Source: Bacteroidota bacterium (lineage in GTDB: Bacteria > Bacteroidota > Bacteroidia > B-17B0 > Aurantibacillaceae). Taken from it: 35,602 nt of DNA. Location of the stretch: the NCBI GenBank assembly GCA_003153315.1, contig PLYA01000100.1, positions 1-35,602 on the forward strand. Direction: 5' to 3'. Below, one piece after another: positions 8,376-16,382 of this stretch. The first letter of the stretch is position 1. The number at the start of each line of letters is the position of its first letter. The translations under genes were made by a program, and so were the position numbers. A model generated the notes under the pieces. It made no database searches. It had not been told where the DNA came from and saw only the letters and a list, made by a program, of their open reading frames with translations.

Positions 8376-8410
8376 AAAAAAGCAGCTAAATACTTAGCTG
8401 CTTTTTTTTT
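8376..8410 (+). terminator. Intrinsic terminator after copy 3
   Basis: Perfect 8-bp stem GCAGCTAA/TTAGCTGC (8382-8389 and 8394-8401) with a 4-base loop, flanked by A6 on the left and T9 on the right. Confidence 0.92.
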
Positions 8411-8439
8411 AAGTAAAAACATTTACTGTTTAAACAAAT

Positions 8440-8469
8440 TTTGTTGCTTTTAATATATACTTACTTTTG
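8440..8469 (+). promoter_or_regulatory. Bacteroidota promoter of copy 4 and the MauE-thioredoxin gene
   Basis: TTTG (8440-8443), 18 bases, then TACTTTTG (8462-8469), 29 bases before the ATG at 8499. It directly follows the terminator of copy 3. Confidence 0.7.
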
Positions 8470-8498
8470 CAGTTCAGTAAATAAATTAAACCCTAAAT

Positions 8499-8720
8499 AT
8501 GAAAAAGATTGTATTATTATTGGCTTTGTTTGTAGTTATAATATTTTCATCTTGTAGAAAAGACCACACGTGTACCTGTGTCTTTAATAATCCTGCTGTT
8601 GGTCAAACCCCACAAATAACCGCACTCTCTTATACTAAAGATGCGAAGAATTGGTGTACAGCTTATCAAACTCAGCAAAACTCTAATGGTGTTAGCGGAT
8701 GGACATGTACTGTTAAGTAA
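8499..8720 (+). CDS. Cys-rich mini-lipoprotein, copy 4
   Basis: 73 residues. Lipobox IFSSC (Cys19), then RKDHTCTC, YTKDAKNWC and terminal WTCTVK. It is more diverged than copies 1-3 and closer to the copies at 31002 and 31316 in the KDHTCTC start and C-T-x-K end. It has its own promoter, and the MauE-thioredoxin gene starts 42 bases later on the same strand with no terminator between. It is therefore the best candidate partner or substrate of that thiol-disulfide protein. Function otherwise unknown. Confidence 0.85.
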   Translation: MKKIVLLLALFVVIIFSSCRKDHTCTCVFNNPAVGQTPQITALSYTKDAKNWCTAYQTQQNSNGVSGWTCTVK

Positions 8721-8762
8721 TTTAAAACTTATTAGAAGAAATGCTACGTCTTAATTTTTTCA

Positions 8763-9701
8763 ATGTTATTATTTAAAAAAATTGCCTTCTCCCTTGTTTG
8801 TGCTTTATTAGGAGGTGTTTTTATATTTTCGGCTTATACCAAACTCTACCCTATTGAACCTTTTGAATATACTTTTGTTGATTTGGGTATTGGCAATTGG
8901 CAATTGGCTCCCTTTATTGCCCGTTTATTAATTGCTTTCGAATTTTTAATAGGCGTTCTCTTAATACTAAACATTGCTCTAAAACGGTTTACCTATAAGT
9001 TAGGTATTATAGCTCTTTTAGTTTTTTGTGTATACTTAATACTACAATTAATTATTTCCGGAAACAAAGGCAATTGCGGTTGTTTTGGTACAACTATTTA
9101 TATGTCGCCATTAAAGGCACTGCTAAAAAACATATTAATGCTTGCCCTGTTTGTTGTTCTATATATCTTCCACACAGGTTTTAGATATGGCAGGTTTTCA
9201 AAATATATAGTTATTGCCATTGTATTAATCTCTATAGCCTTGCCTTTTATTTTAAATCCGGTGCAACTTTATTACTCAGAAGCATACCTAAACAAACCCG
9301 AAAGCAATTATAAACTTGAGTTAGATACCCTTTATAATAACGCGTACCTAAACACCCCGCCCAAGGAGCTTAATAAGGGGAAATACATCATCTCTTTTAT
9401 GAGCCTTACTTGTCCGCATTGTAGAATTGCTGCCAAAAAAATTCATATTATGAAAGAAAAAAATCCTTCCATCCCCTTTTATTTTGTGCTTAATGGTGAA
9501 AACGATAAACTAAAAACTTTTTTTGACGATACCCATACCGAAAACATAGGGCATTGTATGCTAAAAGGAAGTCATTTTATATACTTAGGCGGCGTAAGTT
9601 TACCAACTATACTTTTAGTAAATAACAGCGTGGTAGAGCATCAGGTTGATTATATTACTTTAGACCAATTGGAAATTGAAAAGTGGCTGACTAAAAAGTA
9701 A
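8763..9701 (+). CDS. MauE/DoxX-like membrane domain fused to a periplasmic thioredoxin-like domain
   Basis: 312 residues. The N-terminal half (about 5-138) has four membrane helices and the loop motif NCGCFG (104-109) typical of MauE/DoxX-type proteins. A fifth helix (about 148-165) leads to a C-terminal thioredoxin fold with the active site CPHC (217-220) and the cis-proline segment VSLPT (278-282). An additional Cys (265) lies between. Such fusions probably pass electrons between quinones or membrane thiols and periplasmic substrates; direction (oxidase or reductase) cannot be decided from sequence. It lies 42 bases downstream of a lipoprotein with four mature cysteines. The ATG at 8763 gives a normal short cytoplasmic tail. 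Confidence 0.87.
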   Translation: MLLFKKIAFSLVCALLGGVFIFSAYTKLYPIEPFEYTFVDLGIGNWQLAPFIARLLIAFEFLIGVLLILNIALKRFTYKLGIIALLVFCVYLILQLIISGNKGNCGCFGTTIYMSPLKALLKNILMLALFVVLYIFHTGFRYGRFSKYIVIAIVLISIALPFILNPVQLYYSEAYLNKPESNYKLELDTLYNNAYLNTPPKELNKGKYIISFMSLTCPHCRIAAKKIHIMKEKNPSIPFYFVLNGENDKLKTFFDDTHTENIGHCMLKGSHFIYLGGVSLPTILLVNNSVVEHQVDYITLDQLEIEKWLTKK

Positions 9702-9753
9702 ATCCTTTTATAAATTTAATAAAATATCCCCTGAAAATTCTTTTACTTACATC

Positions 9754-9784
9754 ATTTTAATTATTCTTTTGGAATAATTAAAAA
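9754..9784. terminator. AT-rich perfect inverted repeat between convergent genes
   Basis: Two 13-base arms (ATTTTAATTATTC and its exact complement) with a 5-base loop. It lies between the 3' ends of the MauE-thioredoxin gene and nusB, and could act as a weak bidirectional terminator. It has no GC-rich stem. Confidence 0.5.
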
Positions 9785-9823
9785 TCCTGTTGAAAACCAC
9801 TTCCGTTGCTAAATGCAAAAAAA

Positions 9824-10765
9824 CTACCCCTCTGCTAATCCCCTGCCCGCTTTTTGTATTTTATTCTGACTTTTTAGTTCGATAACTATTTTATCTAATA
9901 TACCGTTTATAAAGCCTCCACTTTGGGGGGTGCTGTATTCTTTGGTAATTTCTATATATTCATTCATAGAAACTTTTACAGGAACGTTCTGCAGGTATAG
10001 TATTTCGGTAAGCGCCATTTTCATCAGCAATACATCCAAAGAAGCAATGCGATCCAGCTCCCAGTTTTTGGTATGTTCGGTTATCATGACTTCAAACTGG
10101 TCGCTATGCAAAATAGTTTTAAGAAACAACTCGCCTACAAACTTTTTATCACCTTCTTCATCGCGGTATAATATGGGTGCGGGCATTTTAGTTGAGGAAA
10201 CTATATCCATCCAATTGCTAAGAAAGAAAAAACCGTAGTAATAATCATCAGTCCAGTAAATATTTTTTTCATCAAACCAAAAGTTAAATAATTCGTGTTC
10301 GTATAAAAAAGATTCTAAAATCGTCTGGATAAACTTTTTGTCTTCATTAAAACTATGCTGTTCGCTTTGCAGGTATTCTTTAAAGAAAGTTGTATTCTTA
10401 ATTTCACTAAAAACTTTGCGAACCAAATCCTGATCGTTCTGCCAGCTTACTTTATAATTTTTCCAAGCTTCGTTTATGTGTTTGTTTTCGTTTAACGCCG
10501 TAAGAAAAAGATTATTTACAAACTTCATGTTTGGGTTTAAATCCTGCTGAGTAGGAAGCCTTTTTACACGAGCTTCTTCCATAGAAATACGGGCAACAAA
10601 TTGCAGGTTATTTAAAAAGCTAAGTAAATAAAGAAACAATTCATACGTTTTATCGATGGAAGTAAAGAGATTTTTCTCTGCCACTTTCACATCGGCCTTC
10701 TCGTCTCTGAAAAAGGCATACAGGGCTTGCATAATTTTTATGCGTAAAAATCGTCGGTTAAACAT
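9824..10765 (-). CDS. nusB: Transcription antitermination factor NusB (long form)
   Basis: 313 residues, more than twice the about 140 of E. coli NusB. The N-terminus MFNRRFLRIKIMQALYAFF matches the start of Bacteroidota NusB proteins. The canonical helical NusB domain is split, with the conserved C-terminal part at about 210-305 (WELDRIASLDVLLMKMALTE, then VPVKVSMNEYIEITKEYS and GGFINGILDKI). The central insert of about 120 residues is rich in aromatic and charged residues. NusB binds boxA RNA with NusE/S10 to promote rRNA antitermination. It lies 28 bases downstream of the leucine dehydrogenase gene on the same strand, so the two may be co-transcribed. Confidence 0.92.
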   Translation of the reverse strand: MFNRRFLRIKIMQALYAFFRDEKADVKVAEKNLFTSIDKTYELFLYLLSFLNNLQFVARISMEEARVKRLPTQQDLNPNMKFVNNLFLTALNENKHINEAWKNYKVSWQNDQDLVRKVFSEIKNTTFFKEYLQSEQHSFNEDKKFIQTILESFLYEHELFNFWFDEKNIYWTDDYYYGFFFLSNWMDIVSSTKMPAPILYRDEEGDKKFVGELFLKTILHSDQFEVMITEHTKNWELDRIASLDVLLMKMALTEILYLQNVPVKVSMNEYIEITKEYSTPQSGGFINGILDKIVIELKSQNKIQKAGRGLAEG

Positions 10766-10793
10766 ATAAAGAACGTTGGTTTATTTGCAATAT

Positions 10794-11897
10794 TTAAAAT
10801 CTTACTTTTATCTTACCTATAGCCTCTATGCGCTTTTCTGCAATACGGTTAGCTGCCATATAAGTTGGTATCTTTTCTGTTTTAGATGTTTGAATAATGT
10901 TCCAGGTTGTTTCGTAAATCTTTTCGGCATGTGCCATAGCACGCTCACGAACATATCCTTCTAACTCGTAATATACATTAATAATACCACCTGAGTTAAC
11001 TACAAAATCAGGTGCATACAATATGCCTTTTTTTGTAACCACTTCACCATGTATTTTCTCATCAGCCAACTGGTTATTGGCAGCACCGCATATAATAGCG
11101 CATTTTAATTTACTTAAAGTATCGTCATTTACAGTAGCCCCTAAAGCACAAGGCGCATAAATATCAATATCCAAATCAAACATTTTATCGGGTGTTATTG
11201 ATTTAGCTCCATGTGTTTCAATAGCTATTTTCACACGCTCTTCGCTGATATCATACACATAAAGCACCGCTTTTTCTTTCGCCAAATGCTCTACCAAATG
11301 CATTCCAACATTACCCAAGCCTTGTACCAATACTTTTTTTCCAGCAAGAGAATCATTACCATAAACTTCTTTAGCACTTGCTTTCATAGAAACATAAACG
11401 CCATACGCCGTAACTGGTGAGGGGTCACCCCCACCCCCCATGCTTACAGGAAGTCCGGCAACATAACTTGTTTCATTATGTATGGTTTCCATATCTCTAG
11501 TATTTACACCAACATCTTCTGCCGTAATGTATTTTCCACCAAGGGTATTAATGAACTTACCAAAGCGGCGAAGAAGAGCTTCTGATTTTATTTTCTTTGG
11601 GTCACCAATAATTACGGCTTTACCACCACCTAAATTTATTCCGGCAACGGAAGATTTATAGGTCATTCCTCGGGAAAGACGCAATACATCTATTAGTGCT
11701 TCTGTTTCATTATTGTAATTCCAAAAACGTGTGCCTCCCAAACTAGGACCCAAAACAGTATTATGTACGCCAATTATAGCCTTTAAACCTGTTTCATTAT
11801 CATTACAAAAAACAAGTTGCTCGTGGTTATATTCCAACATGCGTCCAATAACCGGATTTTGCGATAAGGCTGTGCTTGCCACGTCTTTTACTTCCAT
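10794..11897 (-). CDS. Leucine dehydrogenase (Glu/Leu/Phe/Val dehydrogenase family)
   Basis: 367 residues, the usual length of leucine dehydrogenase. Active-site lysines are Lys81 (GMTYKSS) and Lys93 (GGGKAVI), spaced 12 apart as in the Bacillus enzyme. ITAEDVG (124-130) and the Rossmann motif GLGNVG (193-198) follow, then DIYAPCALGATVNDDT and CGAANNQL. It reversibly deaminates branched-chain amino acids with NAD, linking leucine catabolism to branched-chain acid supply, which Bacteroidota use for iso-fatty acids. Discrimination between Leu, Val and Phe cannot be made from sequence alone. A strong promoter lies just upstream. Confidence 0.92.
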   Translation of the reverse strand: MEVKDVASTALSQNPVIGRMLEYNHEQLVFCNDNETGLKAIIGVHNTVLGPSLGGTRFWNYNNETEALIDVLRLSRGMTYKSSVAGINLGGGKAVIIGDPKKIKSEALLRRFGKFINTLGGKYITAEDVGVNTRDMETIHNETSYVAGLPVSMGGGGDPSPVTAYGVYVSMKASAKEVYGNDSLAGKKVLVQGLGNVGMHLVEHLAKEKAVLYVYDISEERVKIAIETHGAKSITPDKMFDLDIDIYAPCALGATVNDDTLSKLKCAIICGAANNQLADEKIHGEVVTKKGILYAPDFVVNSGGIINVYYELEGYVRERAMAHAEKIYETTWNIIQTSKTEKIPTYMAANRIAEKRIEAIGKIKVRF

Positions 11898-11916
11898 TGT
11901 TTTAATGCTATGTGGT

Positions 11917-11947
11917 CAAAAGTAGATGTATTTTTTGAATGTGCAAA
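11917..11947 (-). promoter_or_regulatory. Bacteroidota promoter of the leucine dehydrogenase gene
   Basis: On the minus strand TTTG (11944-11947), 19 bases, then TACTTTTG (11917-11924): full consensus with ideal spacing, giving a leader of about 16 bases. Confidence 0.75.
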
Positions 11948-12007
11948 CAGGAGTAAACTTTAATTAGATGAAAGGCTAAAAAATTAGACAAACAAAGGTT
12001 TTGAGCT

Positions 12008-12015
12008 TACATTTG
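12008..12015 (+). promoter_or_regulatory. -7 promoter element (TACATTTG), nearly leaderless
   Basis: Perfect TAnnTTTG ending six bases before the GTG at 12022. It lies inside the longer TTG-started reading frame (12001), which argues that GTG is the true start. Confidence 0.55.
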
Positions 12016-12021
12016 CACAGG

Positions 12022-13323
12022 GTGAAAAAGTTATTGGTGATAACCTATTATTGGCCTCCCAGTGGAGGAGCAGGTGTGCAGCGTATGCTTAAGTTTGTTA
12101 AGTATATGCCCGATTTTGGTGTGCGACCTTTTGTGCTTACCATACATGAAGATAAGGCTTTTTATCCCATTAAAGACTTTACACTTTTAAAAGATATTCA
12201 TCCCAATTTAAAAATTGTAAAAACAAAAAATACAGAAATACTTAAAGTATTTAGTTCATTATTACCTAAAAAGGAAGTACCCCATTCAGGTTTTGCAAAC
12301 CATAACAAAAACACATTTGCCAGCAAGGTATTGCGATACTTAAGAGGTAACCTGCTCATACCTGATGCCAGAAAAAGTTGGGTAAGAAGTGCTTATAAAG
12401 AAGCCTGCAAATTAATTGAAGAAGAAAAGATAGATACCTTTATTATTTCTACCCCGCCGCACAGCTCGCAATTAATAGGACTTAAATTAAAGAAGAAATA
12501 CCCGCATCTTAAATGGATTGCCGATTTGCGAGACCCCTGGACTGATATTTATTATTACAAAGATTTACTGCATACTAATTGGGCAAAGAAAATTGATTTG
12601 AAGTATGAGCGGGAGGTTATAGAAAAGGCAGACACTATTTTAGTGGTTAGCAAGGGCATTAAAGAAATGTTTACCGATAAGTATAAAAACATTGAAGCCA
12701 AAACACATGCTATTCCCAACGGGTTTGATGAAGATGATTTTAAGGTGCCATCTAATCCACCAAAAGATGAGTTTTTAATTTCTCATACCGGAACCATTGC
12801 CGAAAGTTATAACCCTATAATATTTTTTAGTGCTTTAGAAAAAGTTGTTTCTCAATACAAAGACAAATGTAAAATCAGAGTATTATTTGTAGGTAAAACA
12901 TCTCCCAATTTTAAGGCTCTTGGTGCAACTTATCATGTATCAAATTATATTGAGTTCAAAGATTATGTTCCCCATCAGGAAGTTATAAACTTTTTAAAGA
13001 ATACTACTTGTCTGTTGCTTATTATTGCTGAAACAACTAATCAAAAAGGGCTTCTATCGGGTAAGTTATTTGAATACTTGGCAGCTAAAAAACCAATTAT
13101 TGCTATTGGTCCAAAGAACGGTGATGCGGAAGAAATACTAAACACTTGCGAAGCAGGAAAGATGTTTAGCAGAGAGCAAGAAGAAGAACTCGTAAAATAC
13201 ATTGGTGTGCAAATTAAAGAATGGTTAAAGAACCCTAACCTTGATTTGCAGAACAATAAAATTGATTCCTTTTCGCGCAAGAATTTAACCGCCAAACTTT
13301 GCAAAGTTATTTACGGTTTATAG
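12022..13323 (+). CDS. GT4-family (GT-B fold) glycosyltransferase
   Basis: 433 residues from the GTG at 12022. KKLLVITYYWPPSGGAGVQR (2-21) is the N-terminal Rossmann start with the glycine-rich acceptor loop of GT4 enzymes. ADLRDPWTD sits mid-domain, IPNGFDEDDF marks the linker, and the C-terminal domain has ISHTGTIAESYNP plus the donor-site SGKLFEYLAAKKPIIAIG stretch. It likely transfers a nucleotide sugar during capsule, O-antigen or exopolysaccharide synthesis; no other polysaccharide genes adjoin it. A TTG at 12001 would add seven residues (SLHLHRV) that overlap the promoter, so I reject it. The stop is followed 46 bases later by the T9SS gene's own -7 element. Confidence 0.9.
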   Translation: MKKLLVITYYWPPSGGAGVQRMLKFVKYMPDFGVRPFVLTIHEDKAFYPIKDFTLLKDIHPNLKIVKTKNTEILKVFSSLLPKKEVPHSGFANHNKNTFASKVLRYLRGNLLIPDARKSWVRSAYKEACKLIEEEKIDTFIISTPPHSSQLIGLKLKKKYPHLKWIADLRDPWTDIYYYKDLLHTNWAKKIDLKYEREVIEKADTILVVSKGIKEMFTDKYKNIEAKTHAIPNGFDEDDFKVPSNPPKDEFLISHTGTIAESYNPIIFFSALEKVVSQYKDKCKIRVLFVGKTSPNFKALGATYHVSNYIEFKDYVPHQEVINFLKNTTCLLLIIAETTNQKGLLSGKLFEYLAAKKPIIAIGPKNGDAEEILNTCEAGKMFSREQEEELVKYIGVQIKEWLKNPNLDLQNNKIDSFSRKNLTAKLCKVIYGL

Positions 13324-13369
13324 AAAATCGACCCGATATAGGGCTTTTAGTCTTTCATAAATATTTTAG

Positions 13370-13377
13370 TACATTTG
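13370..13377 (+). promoter_or_regulatory. -7 promoter element of the large T9SS gene
   Basis: TACATTTG, perfect TAnnTTTG, 23 bases before the ATG at 13401; no clear -33. Confidence 0.5.
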
Positions 13378-13400
13378 ATTCAATAATTATTATAACAACT

Positions 13401-16211
13401 ATGAATAAAAAATCTTTAGCATTTATTGCCTTTATAATTGTCACAATATTTACTAAAGCCCAATCTTCTTTTTTAACGGTAGATTCGTTAGCGGGATTTG
13501 ACACAAAAGAACTTCAACATCATCTGGTAGGTTTTAAAGGAACTGAAAAACAAAAGACACAATATATTGCTACTGTAAAAAGAAGATATATAAACAAAAA
13601 GTATGGCATTGGAGTTACTACTAATTACAGAAATGGGCATACCGCAACTCAAGCATATGATTGTACCAATATTGGTTTTGAAGCCGGTGATATAAGTACT
13701 TGGTCTGTAACCGGAGATTATGCCCTGACATCCGGTACAAATGTTGATGCATTTGGAAACTATCCGGTAGTTTATCCGGGCGGAGGTAATTTTTCTTTGC
13801 AGTTAAGTAGTAATAATGTTAATACATCTAATTTTCAATCTTCTGCTACCAGAGTTATTACTGTTACTCCGGCAAATGCCTTTTTAAATTTACATTATGC
13901 CATAGATATTCTTGATTTCCCACATAATCAAGCCTCTGCTGCTAAATTTACAGTTACTTTTTTCGATCCTTCGGGTGTACAAATAACCTGCCCACAATTA
14001 GAGTGTTATTATTATCAAAATAGCGCGGGTGTAGGAACATCTATAGGTATGCCCAATATGCAACAAACACCTGATAGCCCTGGATTTAATTTAGGATACC
14101 AATACTATCCTGTTAATTACCAATCATGGCAAACTATTACAGCAGACTTAAGCCCTTATGTTGGACTAAATATAACTTGCGAAATAAAATGCGATTGGTG
14201 TATTTATAATTATGATTGGGCTTACTGCTACATAGATGCCGATTGCAGTAGTAGTAGTTCGGGTTCTTCCATTACACAATCAAACCCTTTATGTGCCGGT
14301 GGAAATACTATTTTACAAGGTCCTCCTGGCATGACAACCTATAGCTGGACAGGCCCTGTAACCGGAGCCGCACAAAATCTGATAACAAATATACCTGGTA
14401 ATTATACCTTAACCACTACTTCAACAAACAGTTGTGTTATCTCTATTCCTGCCCTTTATTATACTTTAACACAAACTACTACCGCTTCTCCAACGGTTAG
14501 CATAGCTGCTACAAATGATTCTATTTGTGTGGGAAATACTGCTACTTTAACCGCAAGTGGCGCAGATACATATACATGGAGTACCAGTGCAATTACCAAT
14601 AGTATTTCCGTTTCTCCACCTACTTCAGCTACTTATACCATCATAGGTACTGATACTACTACAGGTTGCTCAGGTTCTGCCATGCAAATAATTCATGTAA
14701 ATACTATTAGCATACAAGCTACAAATAACCCTGTCTGCATTGGAACAACAGCCACCTTAACCGCAAATGGTGCAAATACGTATACATGGAGTAGCAATGC
14801 AGGTTCTGCAACAACTAATACGGTATCGGTATCACCAACAAGTAATACAACTTATACGATAACAGGTAAAGATACTACAAATGGTTGCACAAGTACCTCA
14901 AACCAAATTGTGTATGTAGCAACTAATGTTGGTATACAAAATCCAAATCCTTCTATATGTGAAGGAACTACAACAAGTTTAACTGCAAGCGGTGCAAGTT
15001 CTTATACCTGGAGTACTGGCGATACAACCGCCAACATTATAATTACACCTACTATAACCACTTCCTATATGGTTATAGGAACAAATGCCTGCGTAAATAC
15101 TGGCACAACCTCTGTTACTGTTTTTCCGGCACCAACCTTAACGGTAAATTCATCCTCTATTTGCGAGGGAATTACAGCTACTTTAACAGTAAGCGGAGCA
15201 AATACTTATACATGGAATACAGGTGCTACAACTGCAACTATCATGGTTACACCAACTGTTACCACCACTTATACAGTTATAGGAACAGGTACTAATACTT
15301 GTAATAACACAACTACAGCTATGGTTGTTGTACCTGTAAATCCTGCTCCACTAATTTGCATGGTTACAACTGACAGCGCTTCAAACTATGGTTATAATAA
15401 TATTTATTGGGATAAAACAGAATACAATAATGTAGATAGTTTTATTGTTTATAGATATGATATAATTTCCACCAATTATTTATGCATTGGTGCGGTAAGT
15501 AAAGATTCTTTAAGTGAGTTTAAAGATACGGTCTTTAGCACGGGTGGACCTAATGGAGGAAATCCGCTATATTCAAATTGGAAATACACATTAGCTATTC
15601 GTGATACTTGTGGTAATATAAGTGCCCAAAGCCCTTATCATCAATCTATGTTTGTTCAAGAAAGTGGTGCTAATTTTTCTTGGAATGCATATACCATTGA
15701 AACAGGACAAGTAAACCCTGTAACAGGATATTCATTTTTAAGGGATGATAATAACACCGGAAACTGGCATGTTTTAATAAATACTGCAGGGCTTTCAAGT
15801 ACAGACCCTAATTATGCCAGTTATCCCAACGGCAATTGGCGAGTAGATGCTTTAGGTTTTAATTGTACCCCTACTTATAGATTAACGGGTAATAATAATA
15901 CGATGAGCAGTTATCTAAAATCACATAGTAATACAATAAAACCTGCAACAACAGGTATTAAAGAGTTGTTAGGTAGCAATAATCAAATAACTATTTACCC
16001 AAACCCTACCAATGGTAATTTTAGTATAGAAACAAACGCTACCACAAAACAAACTATGCAATTATTTGATGTAAACGGTAAAATGGTATTAAGTCAACTC
16101 ATAAATGGTAAAACCACTATAGATGCAAGCATCTTAACTGAAGGTGTTTATAATATAAGCATTATAAGCAATGGGGGAGTTGTAAATAAAAGGTTGGTTA
16201 TTGTGAGATAA
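13401..16211 (+). CDS. Large T9SS-secreted repeat protein (Ig/PKD-like repeats)
   Basis: 936 residues from the ATG at 13401. A signal peptide (MNKKSLAFIAFIIVTIFTKA, cleavage after AQ) leads to an N-terminal region of about 270 residues (GFEAGDISTWSVTGDY, a jelly-roll-like start). About five repeats of 70-90 residues follow, each with the theme S-x-x-x-C-x-G-x-x-x-x-L-T-A-S-G-A-x-x-Y-T-W-S and T-Y-T-I-x-G-T. The C-terminus is a type A T9SS sorting domain (IYPNPTNGNFSIET to NKRLVIVR). It should be exported by Sec, then by T9SS, and attached or released at the cell surface. A fibronectin-like segment (SNYGYNNIYWDKTEY) precedes the tail. The upstream extension to 13299 is not used: it would place the signal peptide internally. 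Confidence 0.88.
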   Translation: MNKKSLAFIAFIIVTIFTKAQSSFLTVDSLAGFDTKELQHHLVGFKGTEKQKTQYIATVKRRYINKKYGIGVTTNYRNGHTATQAYDCTNIGFEAGDISTWSVTGDYALTSGTNVDAFGNYPVVYPGGGNFSLQLSSNNVNTSNFQSSATRVITVTPANAFLNLHYAIDILDFPHNQASAAKFTVTFFDPSGVQITCPQLECYYYQNSAGVGTSIGMPNMQQTPDSPGFNLGYQYYPVNYQSWQTITADLSPYVGLNITCEIKCDWCIYNYDWAYCYIDADCSSSSSGSSITQSNPLCAGGNTILQGPPGMTTYSWTGPVTGAAQNLITNIPGNYTLTTTSTNSCVISIPALYYTLTQTTTASPTVSIAATNDSICVGNTATLTASGADTYTWSTSAITNSISVSPPTSATYTIIGTDTTTGCSGSAMQIIHVNTISIQATNNPVCIGTTATLTANGANTYTWSSNAGSATTNTVSVSPTSNTTYTITGKDTTNGCTSTSNQIVYVATNVGIQNPNPSICEGTTTSLTASGASSYTWSTGDTTANIIITPTITTSYMVIGTNACVNTGTTSVTVFPAPTLTVNSSSICEGITATLTVSGANTYTWNTGATTATIMVTPTVTTTYTVIGTGTNTCNNTTTAMVVVPVNPAPLICMVTTDSASNYGYNNIYWDKTEYNNVDSFIVYRYDIISTNYLCIGAVSKDSLSEFKDTVFSTGGPNGGNPLYSNWKYTLAIRDTCGNISAQSPYHQSMFVQESGANFSWNAYTIETGQVNPVTGYSFLRDDNNTGNWHVLINTAGLSSTDPNYASYPNGNWRVDALGFNCTPTYRLTGNNNTMSSYLKSHSNTIKPATTGIKELLGSNNQITIYPNPTNGNFSIETNATTKQTMQLFDVNGKMVLSQLINGKTTIDASILTEGVYNISIISNGGVVNKRLVIVR

Positions 16212-16245
16212 AAAATTTCCCCCTTAATAAGGAGAATAATTTAAA

Positions 16246-16272
16246 GTCCCCTCCAAGGTGGGGGCTTTTTTT
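16246..16272 (+). terminator. Intrinsic terminator after the T9SS gene
   Basis: Stem of CCCCTCC with GGTGGGG (one mismatch) around a 2-base loop, followed by T7. Confidence 0.8.
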
Positions 16273-16328
16273 ATTTCTATATAGGTGTCTTTATCGTATT
16301 CTTTATTACATTAGTAAAAAATTAAACA

Positions 16329-16351
16329 GCCGAGCGAAGCGAATACATGAG
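16329..16351 (+). repeat. Dispersed repeat, copy A
   Basis: 23 bases containing CGAGCGAAGCGAATACATGA that occur as an exact reverse complement at 27178-27200; the match extends to 31 bases with one mismatch. This copy lies in the 171-base gap before the glutamate-synthase-like gene. Confidence 0.75.
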
Positions 16352-16382
16352 TACAAATATATAACCACTAAAAAAATGAATA

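Noticed and set aside
13299..13400. Upstream start of the large T9SS gene
   Set aside because: The extension overlaps the previous gene and the -7 element, and puts the signal peptide at residue 35.
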